From assembly GCA_024276075.1 (NCBI GenBank), contig JAJRXX010000051.1, forward strand, positions 26,779-90,778: a stretch of DNA of 64,000 nucleotides, given 5' to 3'. The position numbers and the translations under genes are program-made. The notes under the pieces were generated by a model. That model was given only the letters and a program-made list of their open reading frames with translations, made no database searches and had not been told where the DNA came from. Below, in pieces: positions 44,137-51,801 of the stretch (position 1 is its first letter; every line of letters begins with the position of its first letter). This DNA comes from Planctomycetota bacterium. GTDB lineage: Bacteria > Planctomycetota > Phycisphaerae > Phycisphaerales > Phycisphaeraceae.

Positions 44137-45237
44137 ATGCACACCATACTAGATGCCGTTCCTGAACCCCTACGCCCTTGGGCCTGGGCCTTGGTCGCGC
44201 TAACGGTCGCCGTCGTGGTCGCCCTAGCCATCCACGCTTTGATCTACCTCATCGCTGTCAGGATCACCCGACAAACAGAGGGCGTCGCCGACACCGCGCT
44301 GGTAGCTTACACACGTCAGCCCGCACGCATGGTGCTGGTATTGTTGGCCATCCAGCTCGTACTGCCCTTACTCGTAACCGAAGGCTCATCGCCTGACGTG
44401 TTGCGCCAAGCCGTCAGCGTCGCTCTTGTTATGTCGGTCACGTGGCTGGTTATCGGCGCGTTGTCCGTCATCCTCGACGTTATCAAGAGCCAACACCCAA
44501 TCGATGTGCGTGACAACTTCGAAGCTAGACGCGTCCATACACAAGCTCGCGTACTGGTCCGCACAGGCAAGATCGTCGTGGGCGTCGTGGGCCTGGCCGC
44601 CGTCTTGATGACCTTTCCAACAGCCCGACAACTCGGCGCCAGCTTGTTGGCGTCGGCGGGGATCGCGGGGCTGGCACTGGGTCTGGCCGCCCGCCCGACG
44701 ATCTCCAATCTGATCGCGGGGATTCAACTGGCGCTGACCCAGCCCATCAGGCTTGACGACGTCGTGATCGTCGATGGCGAATGGGGTCGCATCGAAGAAA
44801 TCAAAGCAACCTATGTCGTCGTTTGTATCTGGGACCAGCGCCGCCTGATCGTGCCGTTGCAGTACTTTATTGAACACCCCTTCCAAAACTGGACGCGACG
44901 CACCGCCGACATCCTGGGCACCATTTACATTTACACCGACTACAGCGTCCCGGTCGAAGCGGTCAGACAAGAACTAAAAAGTATCGTCGAATCATCAGAC
45001 AAATGGGACGGCAAGGTCTGCGGCGTTCTAGTGACCAACACGACCGACCGGACGGTTGAGCTTCGAGCACTGGTCAGCGCCGCCGACTCGGGTAAAGCGT
45101 GGGACCTGCGCTGTCTGGTGAGAGAAAAACTGATCGCGTTCCTCCAACGTGAATACCCGCATTGCCTGCCGCGGCTGCGCGCCGAGGTGCTCACCGATCG
45201 CGAAAGCCCACCGACGGTGCAACCCGCTGTCACGTGA
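44137..45237 (+). CDS. MscS-family mechanosensitive channel
   Basis: 366 residues. N-terminal membrane helices near 15-37, 64-85 and 92-112 are followed by a pore-lining helix with the Ala/Gly pattern GIAGLALGLAARPTISNLIAG. The beta domain is QPIRLDDVVIVDGEWGRIEEI, then RRLIVPLQYFIEHPFQNWTRR, both classic MscS segments. A C-terminal alpha/beta domain follows. It should release solutes during osmotic downshock; some relatives conduct specific ions. No ribosome site was recognised. Confidence 0.92.
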   Translation: MHTILDAVPEPLRPWAWALVALTVAVVVALAIHALIYLIAVRITRQTEGVADTALVAYTRQPARMVLVLLAIQLVLPLLVTEGSSPDVLRQAVSVALVMSVTWLVIGALSVILDVIKSQHPIDVRDNFEARRVHTQARVLVRTGKIVVGVVGLAAVLMTFPTARQLGASLLASAGIAGLALGLAARPTISNLIAGIQLALTQPIRLDDVVIVDGEWGRIEEIKATYVVVCIWDQRRLIVPLQYFIEHPFQNWTRRTADILGTIYIYTDYSVPVEAVRQELKSIVESSDKWDGKVCGVLVTNTTDRTVELRALVSAADSGKAWDLRCLVREKLIAFLQREYPHCLPRLRAEVLTDRESPPTVQPAVT

Positions 45238-45286
45238 CTCCCGCAAAACTGTCCGTCATGACACGCTGCGGACCTTGCGATTTTTT

Positions 45287-45931
45287 ATGCCTTGGTCTAC
45301 TGCCCAACTCGCCGACGCTATCGCTGAGGGGCTGCGAAACCGCGCCCAAAACGACGACCTGGAGCAGGTTGTTTATGGGTTCGACTGCCTCGACGAACTG
45401 GGTCTGCACCCGCTGCTCCGGCAAGCGCTGACCGATACGGGGTTCGGCGTCTGGGCTGAACTGCAATACCCCGACGATTGGCCCAAGGCACGCCTCAGTG
45501 AAGGCAAGCGCTGCGACCTCGTGATCACACCGGGGCCTAACCAGCCGTTGCGTGACCCGTTGATTAAGGGCACGCTATTCGACACGCCTGCTGCGCTGGA
45601 CCCGCAGGACGCCTATTGGTTGGAGGTGAAAACCGTCGCTCAATTCGAGACCACAGGCCCCTTTCCGCGGTACAGTAAGGAGCTGTTTTCGCCGGTCACT
45701 GCCGACGTTAAAAAACTCTGGACCGACAGCCAAATCTACCACGCCGGCCTGCTGCTGGTGTTGTTCACCGCCGACCAAGCGACTGCCGAGCACGATCTGG
45801 CTGCCTGGCACCGGCGATGTCTCGACAAGGGCCAGCCAGTAGGCATACCCGCCATACGCGGTTTTCCGATTGCTGACCGTATCGGCAACGGTTGGTGTGC
45901 CGCAGCGGTCTTCGGCGTGCGCGGGGGCTAA
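45287..45931 (+). CDS. Uncharacterised protein with a possible PD-(D/E)XK nuclease-like core
   Basis: 214 residues from the ATG at 45287; a longer frame to 45149 overlaps the MscS gene and is less likely. No named family was recognised. KRCDLVITP followed about 45 residues later by YWLEVKTVAQF gives the spacing and pattern D...ExK of a PD-(D/E)XK fold. DSQIYHAGLLLVLF afterwards resembles the following helix and strand. A nuclease role is therefore a suggestion only. It ends 9 bases from the convergent BshC-like gene. The ribosome site is weak. Confidence 0.55.
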   Translation: MPWSTAQLADAIAEGLRNRAQNDDLEQVVYGFDCLDELGLHPLLRQALTDTGFGVWAELQYPDDWPKARLSEGKRCDLVITPGPNQPLRDPLIKGTLFDTPAALDPQDAYWLEVKTVAQFETTGPFPRYSKELFSPVTADVKKLWTDSQIYHAGLLLVLFTADQATAEHDLAAWHRRCLDKGQPVGIPAIRGFPIADRIGNGWCAAAVFGVRGG

Positions 45932-45940
45932 CACTCTGCG

Positions 45941-47395
45941 TCACTGATCGCTACCCATCGCCCCTACCACCTCACGGATTTTCTTCCGCTCGTACAAAGC
46001 AAAACACCAATCGCGTTTACCCGCCACTGCCTGGTTGGTCACACCCAGTTGTGCCTGTTGTAATTTGTCTTGTGCCTGTAGCACAACGTCGGGGTACGCT
46101 CGCCGCAATTGATCGTTGATCTGATGTATTTCCGCAAACGCCGCTGCCCGCCGGGTACGGTCCCGGTCGTCGTCCATGTGCGAGATCAAATATTGCTTGC
46201 GATTTGCAAGGTCCGTGGCTTGGCCCTCCACCTGAATTGCGCGGTCCACGTTGTGCTGTGTGTGGTGCGCCCGCCACACCGCACGTCTCGCTTCTATCTC
46301 GTCCGCCACCGGCACGCCCAGGCCCAGCGTCACGTCGGCTGTCACCATGGCCGTCGGGGACAATTCCTCACCTAGCCAGGTGCGCCACCATTGATCGGTG
46401 ATACGGTCGTACACGTTTCCGCCACGCCCGTGTATGAAATAATCACAACACCACCGCCGAAGCACCGCTGTCATGAGCAATGCCCTCGGCGCCAGTGTGC
46501 CTGCGCTTTCGTCGGTGTTTCCCGTTTTTCGCTCCGCAGCATTTTTCCACGCGCCCGCCTCGATTCGTTCTCCGTTTTCCAGTACCAATTCCGCATTCCT
46601 CTTGCTGGTTATCTCCGCAAATACACGCTGGCGCACCCGGCCCCAACTCAGCCACCACAGCGGAAGCTCCACACGGTCACGGTCGCCTCCCAACGGCACC
46701 ACGCCCGCATCCGGGTGCGCCGCCACCGCGTGGTTGTACTGCTCTACACAATGCTGCGCGTCGGCTGCCATCCGGTCGATCAAGTCTTGAAACACCGTCA
46801 GCTTCACCAGATCACTAGCAAACACGATCGGCATCGGCTGCCAACCGTCGATCATCGCCGCGCGCAAGCGCGCAAGTACCACGGTGATCTGCTGGGCGAG
46901 TGTTTGACAATCCGGCAGGTCCTCAAATGCCTCCGCGATCACGCCGAGATCAACCGCAAGCGTTTTTCCAAACCGTTGCCGCGTGGCGTCCAAGCGCTGC
47001 ACGACCCGCCCCGTATTCAGAGGTCCCTGGCAACACGTCGCCACCACGGTGTCTACCTCGCCGATCTCGATCACCTGCACACCCGCTCGCCCCTGGTCCA
47101 CCACGGGAATTTGCAGGCGCATGGGCCCGCTCACGTCCTGGTCCACAACCACGTGCAGCGTCTGGGCATTGTGCAGTTCCGCAGCATGTTGCGCAGCCAG
47201 GTCCTTTGCCAAGATACCCGGGTGCCACAACCACGCCTGGTGACCCGTAGCGATCACCGGACCGATGCCGTTCAGACATCTGCCAAGCCGATCCGCGTTA
47301 GCTGCTGTGATCTGTGCTAATTCCGCGCGAGCCGGGCCGCCACCGCGCCCCACTTGCCAGCCGGACATCGGTGGTTCGATCATCACCTGCATCAC
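45941..47395 (-). CDS. BshC-like uncharacterised protein
   Basis: 484 residues starting with GTG-ATG. No family is certain. VIATGHQAWLWHPGILAKDLAA near residue 48 resembles the TGQQxGLFxGPLYTxyKAlsai segment of BshC (the putative cysteine-adding enzyme of bacillithiol synthesis). The late RALLMTAVLRRWCCDYFIHGRGGNVYDRI occupies the place of BshC's LRPLxQDxLLPTxxyvgGPgE block. A C-terminal helical region (QINDQLRRAYPDVVLQAQDKLQQ) could form a coiled coil, as in BshC. The match is partial, and a planctomycete-specific protein of other function is possible. A 138-bp-type repeat element ends 20 bases upstream of its start. Confidence 0.55.
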   Translation of the reverse strand: MMQVMIEPPMSGWQVGRGGGPARAELAQITAANADRLGRCLNGIGPVIATGHQAWLWHPGILAKDLAAQHAAELHNAQTLHVVVDQDVSGPMRLQIPVVDQGRAGVQVIEIGEVDTVVATCCQGPLNTGRVVQRLDATRQRFGKTLAVDLGVIAEAFEDLPDCQTLAQQITVVLARLRAAMIDGWQPMPIVFASDLVKLTVFQDLIDRMAADAQHCVEQYNHAVAAHPDAGVVPLGGDRDRVELPLWWLSWGRVRQRVFAEITSKRNAELVLENGERIEAGAWKNAAERKTGNTDESAGTLAPRALLMTAVLRRWCCDYFIHGRGGNVYDRITDQWWRTWLGEELSPTAMVTADVTLGLGVPVADEIEARRAVWRAHHTQHNVDRAIQVEGQATDLANRKQYLISHMDDDRDRTRRAAAFAEIHQINDQLRRAYPDVVLQAQDKLQQAQLGVTNQAVAGKRDWCFALYERKKIREVVGAMGSDQ

Positions 47396-47414
47396 CGCGT
47401 CAGCACCAATCTAT

Positions 47415-47551
47415 TAGAACCCATCCCAAAACCCAAGCAATAGACCACCGATAATTGATCCACCTGTGTAAACCTTCGTCATTTACACTGGCTGGCAAGC
47501 AGCCAGTGGTACCCGATTCACCCCCTATCAGAGGTTTTGGGATGAGTTCAA
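47415..47551 (-). mobile_element. 138-bp inverted-repeat element, copy D2 (inverted)
   Basis: About 137 bp, the reverse complement of copy D1 at 22451 with roughly 85% identity by eye. The ends are TAGAACCCATCCCAAAACC and GGTTTTGGGATGAGTTC. It fills the gap between the glycosyltransferase 3' end and the start of the BshC-like gene. Confidence 0.8.
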
Positions 47552-47565
47552 AATGAACGAAACGC

Positions 47566-48363
47566 CTAATTCCCCGCCGCCAACCGCTCTTGCTGTGTAG
47601 CCTCGTCCGCCTGCTCACCGCTGCCTGGTTTTTCCGCCATGCAGGCACACGCCGCCTCGCCGAATCGATCGGGGAACTTCGCCAACTCAGTAGCGAATAC
47701 CTCTTTGTAATGCGTTATGCGGTGGTCGGCGTCGTCGAGGGGGCCGCCGAAGCTGCGGTTCGGGTCATTGTAGATTAGCCGGACGGGGACCTCTTCGACC
47801 CGAAGCCTATGCGCCGCTGCCTGTACCCAAAACTGCATCGGGAATGCGTAGCCCGGCTCACTGAGCGTCAGCTTGTTCACCGCGTCCACACGGTAGGCTT
47901 TAAACCCGCAGAAGGCGTCAGTAATACCCAGCCCCAATCGCTCGTTTACCAGATTCGTCATCGCGGCATTGATCGTCTGCCGATCCGGTGGCGGCGAGTC
48001 CTCGTCGGCTGTGGATTGCATATATCGGCTACCGCTGATCACGTCCGCGTCGCCACGCTCGATCGCCTCGTAAAACACGGGCAGGCTCGCCGGCTCGTGC
48101 TGGCGGTCGCAGTCCATGGTCACAAGCCAATCGTACTTGTAGCACATGGACCAGCGGATGGCGTCGACCATGGTCCTGCCGTAGCCGCGGTTACTTGCGT
48201 GCCGAATTACCTCCACAGGCTGACGCGACACCAGCACCGGCGTGTCGTCGGTCGACCCGTCGTCGATCACGAGGATGTCGTCAGCATATCGCCGCACTTC
48301 GTCGAGCACGCCGTCCACGTATCGGGCTTCGTTGTAAACCGGGATCGCTATGAGTATCCGCAT
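47566..48363 (-). CDS. Family 2 glycosyltransferase (DPM1/dolichyl-phosphate-mannose-synthase-like)
   Basis: 265 residues, AAAGGA before the ATG. RILIAIPVYNEARYVDGVL opens the GT-A fold. ILVIDDGSTDDTPVLV holds the nucleotide-sugar aspartates, WLVTMDCDRQHEP the metal-binding DxD-type motif, and GLGITDAFCGFKAYR the acceptor region. There is no C-terminal membrane segment, so it is probably a soluble or peripheral enzyme adding a sugar to a lipid or surface polymer. No neighbouring pathway genes identify the substrate. Confidence 0.9.
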   Translation of the reverse strand: MRILIAIPVYNEARYVDGVLDEVRRYADDILVIDDGSTDDTPVLVSRQPVEVIRHASNRGYGRTMVDAIRWSMCYKYDWLVTMDCDRQHEPASLPVFYEAIERGDADVISGSRYMQSTADEDSPPPDRQTINAAMTNLVNERLGLGITDAFCGFKAYRVDAVNKLTLSEPGYAFPMQFWVQAAAHRLRVEEVPVRLIYNDPNRSFGGPLDDADHRITHYKEVFATELAKFPDRFGEAACACMAEKPGSGEQADEATQQERLAAGN

Positions 48364-48552
48364 CCGTTTGCTTCCTTTGGTTGATCATTATTTATTGCGA
48401 TGGCAACCGACCCTCGAAGCGCTGCTGGCTTTGCTCTTGCCCCACGGCAACCGAATGCTTCGGATTGAACCATACAATACGCATCGTCATCGGGCCTGGT
48501 GAAACAAGTTACGTGATAGTAGACCTCTCCGGCATTACCATCAACAGCCCGC

Positions 48553-48656
48553 TACGTCTCCACGTCAATTTGACCGCGTCTTAAGCGTTGAACCCATTGC
48601 TGGCTCTGATCCCGCGTACCAGAGCGCTAGGGCAATCCATTGCTTGATTGGTATAA
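48553..48656 (-). repeat. 107-bp repeat family, diverged copy R6
   Basis: Recognised by TTTGACCGCGTC at 48568-48580, CTCTGATCCCGCGTAC and the end GATTGGTATAA. It is more diverged than the other copies. Its right end overlaps the 3' end of rsmA and encodes that protein's last residues and stop codon. The remaining bases between the glycosyltransferase start (48363) and this copy show no gene. Confidence 0.75.
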
Positions 48657-49538
48657 CCAATCGCCCAGCAGCACCAATTGTTCCACCGTTAGCTGCTCGG
48701 GCCGGGCGCTGGGGTCGATCCCGTTGGGCATCGGCTTTTGCCTACCGAGGATGGTGCCGATTTGCTTACGCCTCTGCCCGAACAGCAGCGCCACGGTCTC
48801 GCCGAGCCGTTGTACGTCATCCGTCAGAGGTTTATCACGCCGTACGAGGCGCACGATCGCCGACTCCACCTTCGGCCGGGGCCAAAAACAGGCGGGGCTG
48901 ACCTTGCCTACCAGTTCCACTTCACACATCGCGCCCACGAGCACGCTCAGCGCACCGTACTGCTTGCCGCCCGGGGCCGCGCACAGACGATCCGCCACCT
49001 CCCGCTGCACCATCACCACCGCACGCGTCATGCGCAGACCACTAAGCCCTTGAGTCACCAGATTGATCAGCAGCGGTGATGCCACCTGATAAGGCAGATT
49101 GGCAACCAATTTAAACTCGCCACCCTCACCGCCTTCGCCACCCCTGCCGCCTTCGCCTTTAAACTCACCACCCCTGCCGCACGTCGACTTCAGGGCGTCG
49201 ATCACTTCCGGGTTGATCTGGTGCTTGCTCGCTAACACGTCACCCATCACCAGGCGCACGCGGTCGTCGTACTGCGTCAATTGTTGTCGCAAGATCATCT
49301 CGAACTGGGCGTCCAGTTCCACCGCCACCACGCACACGCCCGCGTCCAAGAGCCGTTGGGTTAGCCCCCCGGTACCGGGCCCAACTTCGAGCACGGTATC
49401 GGTCTGCTGGAGCTGCGCCGCCGCCACGACGCGCGACATCTGGTTCCCGTCGTGCAGAAAGTTCTGCCCCAAAGACCGTTTCGGGCGCAGGCCGTACGCC
49501 GACAGTAGGGCTCTGATTTCGGTAAGCGTTTGTGGCAT
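48627..49538 (-). CDS. rsmA: 16S rRNA dimethyladenosine transferase
   Basis: 303 residues. It dimethylates two adjacent adenines in the 3' hairpin of 16S rRNA. PKRSLGQNFL is the N-terminal signature, VLEVGPGTGGLTQRLL the SAM-binding motif I, and LVANLPYQVASPLL the catalytic NLPY motif. Just before NLPY lies an insertion of about 22 residues made almost only of Gly, Glu, Arg, Phe and Lys (GRGGEFKGEGGRGGEGGEGG), not found in typical members. The C-terminal residues LYQSSNGLP and the TAG stop are encoded by repeat copy R6. It is divergent from mutL. Confidence 0.92.
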   Translation of the reverse strand: MPQTLTEIRALLSAYGLRPKRSLGQNFLHDGNQMSRVVAAAQLQQTDTVLEVGPGTGGLTQRLLDAGVCVVAVELDAQFEMILRQQLTQYDDRVRLVMGDVLASKHQINPEVIDALKSTCGRGGEFKGEGGRGGEGGEGGEFKLVANLPYQVASPLLINLVTQGLSGLRMTRAVVMVQREVADRLCAAPGGKQYGALSVLVGAMCEVELVGKVSPACFWPRPKVESAIVRLVRRDKPLTDDVQRLGETVALLFGQRRKQIGTILGRQKPMPNGIDPSARPEQLTVEQLVLLGDWLYQSSNGLP

Positions 49539-49649
49539 ATCACCATGAGCATACCCACCAACCCGCCCGTGGGCCGGATGCCCCGGATCGAATTTTTCAT
49601 GATCCGTGTCACTCCAGCGGCGTTCTGTGATCTGCTACCATTACTCTTC

Positions 49650-51707
49650 ATGGCCATCCACAAGCTACCACCGTTGCTGGTTAGCCAAATCGCTGCAGGC
49701 GAGGTGATCGAGCGCCCCGCAAGCGTCGTCAAAGAACTGGTCGAAAACAGCCTCGACGCCGGGGCTACCCATATCGAGATCACCATCGAACAGGGCGGTC
49801 AAGGGTTGATCCGTATCGCGGACAACGGCCACGGCATATCACACGATGAGTTGTCGCTGGCCGTCGCACCGCACGCCACCAGCAAGCTCACGTCCGCCGA
49901 TCAACTCGCCAGCATCGCCACGCTGGGCTTCCGCGGCGAGGCGCTGGCATCAATCGCCAGCGTCAGCCGTCTGCGCCTTACCAGCAGGCCGATCACCGAC
50001 GGTCGCCCCGCCGAAGCCGGTGCCGTGATCGAAGCGTCAGGCCCAAACGTCTCAACGCCCGCCCCGGTGGGCTGCGCGCCGGGCACCACGATCGAGGTGC
50101 GTGATTTATTCTTCAACACGCCCGCACGGCGAAAATTTATGCGGTCCCCAGCGACCGAGTTTGGCCAAATCAGCGAAATCATCACGCGCGTGGCCATGGT
50201 CCACCCCTCGGTGGCTTTCAAGCTCGTCCACAACCAGCGCACTGCGATTGATCTGCCCGCCGATCAATCGCCCCGCCAGCGTGTCGTCAGCCTACTTGGC
50301 CGTGATCTCGACGACGCCTTGCTCGAATTCGAGTCCACACAGCCAAACCTCGACCCCGACGCCGCACCAATCACCACCTGGGGCTTGGCGGGCACCCCCG
50401 CCATTGCACGCGCCACCGCCAAGTTCCAGTACTTTTTCGTTAATAGCCGACCCGTGCGCGACCGGAACCTCGCGCACGCGCTCAAAGAAGCCTACCGCGG
50501 GCTGATGCCACCCGACCGCCAACCCCTAGCGGTGGTCGTGCTCCGAGTCGATCCCGCTGCGGTCGACGTCAACGTCCACCCCACCAAAGCCGAGGTGCGC
50601 TTCCGCGACCCCGCTCGCATCCACGGACACCTGCTGTCGACGGTACGCCAGCGATTACTGGGCGCCGACCTGACACCCACCGCCACGATCAAAGCAACTC
50701 CGTCACCCGCCGGGCCTCCTACACGACAAAGCAGCCCGCACACCGACACGCCACCCACACCGCCCCGCACACCCGCCATATCCACAAGATCGCAAGGGCA
50801 ACGGGACTTTGTGAATTACTTCAAGCAGCGCGCCCACACCCAAAACGGGCTCGACTTTGACCACGTCAAGCAGGCCCTCGCCCAAACCCCGCCACGCGAC
50901 GCATCACAACCTCACCCCCTCGCAACCGCCGGCAGCGATCAGGCCGGACCAATCACGGTCCGCACACCACAACACGCCACAACCACACTCGATGCAGATG
51001 CTCACACAACCCCGCAAAGCCCCAAGCCAACCCCAACTCTGCAAGCCTCACGCGCCTGGCCCTACCCGGTGCTTCAGGTACACGACTCCTATTTGATCAC
51101 GCAAGACAGCCAAGGCTTGCTGATTGTCGATCAACACGCGTTGCACGAGCGTGTCATGTTTGAGCAGCTACGGGACCGCGTGCTGGGCGCTCAAGACGAC
51201 TCACACACCTGCCTCGAAAGCCAGCGTCTGCTCACACCCGCTGTGGTCAAAGCATCCCCAAAGCGCATCGCCCTGCTCGATCAGCTCAAGCCTTTGTTCG
51301 AGCGTATCGGTATCGAGGTCGACCCCATCGGCCCCGACGCGCTGGCGGTGCACGCGTTTCCGTCGTTCCTGTTCGATCGGCACGTTGACCCCGTGAATTT
51401 TCTCGACGATTTGTTTGACCTTGCTGAAGACGACAAATTTCTGTCGTCCACACCTGACGACGATACCACGCGCACCGATGCCGGCGACGACGATCCGTAC
51501 GTCGAGGAGGCTGTGCTACATAAGGTATTGGATATGATGGCGTGCAAGGCCGCGGTCAAAGCCCACGACATGCTCACCCCCGACGAGATGGCATCGCTCT
51601 TGGCGCAGCGGGATCAGATCGAGCGTGCCAGCTCGTGCCCACACGGCCGACCCACAACGATCCGCCTGACACTGAAGGATCTGGAAAAACAGTTCAAACG
51701 CACGTGA
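49650..51707 (+). CDS. mutL: DNA mismatch repair protein MutL (endonuclease type)
   Basis: 685 residues from the ATG at 49650, where the family N-terminus begins (IHKLPPLLVSQIAAGEVIERP); the frame extends to 49530 but without similarity. GHKL ATPase motifs: VVKELVENSLDAG, DNGHGI, TLGFRGEALASI and GTTIEVRDLFFNTPAR. A Pro/Thr/Gln-rich linker covers about 335-475. The C-terminal domain has DQHALHERVMFE near 493, the metal-binding endonuclease motif of MutL proteins in bacteria lacking MutH, and SCPHGRPT near the end. It coordinates strand nicking after MutS recognises a mismatch. Confidence 0.95.
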   Translation: MAIHKLPPLLVSQIAAGEVIERPASVVKELVENSLDAGATHIEITIEQGGQGLIRIADNGHGISHDELSLAVAPHATSKLTSADQLASIATLGFRGEALASIASVSRLRLTSRPITDGRPAEAGAVIEASGPNVSTPAPVGCAPGTTIEVRDLFFNTPARRKFMRSPATEFGQISEIITRVAMVHPSVAFKLVHNQRTAIDLPADQSPRQRVVSLLGRDLDDALLEFESTQPNLDPDAAPITTWGLAGTPAIARATAKFQYFFVNSRPVRDRNLAHALKEAYRGLMPPDRQPLAVVVLRVDPAAVDVNVHPTKAEVRFRDPARIHGHLLSTVRQRLLGADLTPTATIKATPSPAGPPTRQSSPHTDTPPTPPRTPAISTRSQGQRDFVNYFKQRAHTQNGLDFDHVKQALAQTPPRDASQPHPLATAGSDQAGPITVRTPQHATTTLDADAHTTPQSPKPTPTLQASRAWPYPVLQVHDSYLITQDSQGLLIVDQHALHERVMFEQLRDRVLGAQDDSHTCLESQRLLTPAVVKASPKRIALLDQLKPLFERIGIEVDPIGPDALAVHAFPSFLFDRHVDPVNFLDDLFDLAEDDKFLSSTPDDDTTRTDAGDDDPYVEEAVLHKVLDMMACKAAVKAHDMLTPDEMASLLAQRDQIERASSCPHGRPTTIRLTLKDLEKQFKRT

Positions 51708-51736
51708 TTAGCGGTGTTGCGTGAGTGATGGAGGAT

Positions 51737-51798
51737 GCCCCGGGTGAATCACCCGGGGCTAAATGGGGAGGGCCTACGCATTGCGATGCGTGGGCTTC
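51737..51798. repeat. Hairpin plus 22-base shared block between mutL and the MCP gene
   Basis: A near-perfect hairpin (GCCCCGGGTG, short loop, CACCCGGGGC) at 51737-51759 is followed by the 22-base block at 51777-51798 that also occurs at 10525-10546. It lies in the convergent gap 4 bases from the MCP stop. It may act as a transcription barrier for both genes, but there is no T tract. Confidence 0.6.
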
Positions 51799-51801
51799 GT
51801 A

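Noticed and set aside
46391..47320. A 309-residue plus-strand open frame
   Set aside because: It is antisense to the BshC-like gene, with low-plausibility His/Arg-rich composition and no ribosome site.
48381..48584. A 67-residue plus-strand frame near the glycosyltransferase start
   Set aside because: It overlaps repeat R6, and no similarity or ribosome site was seen.
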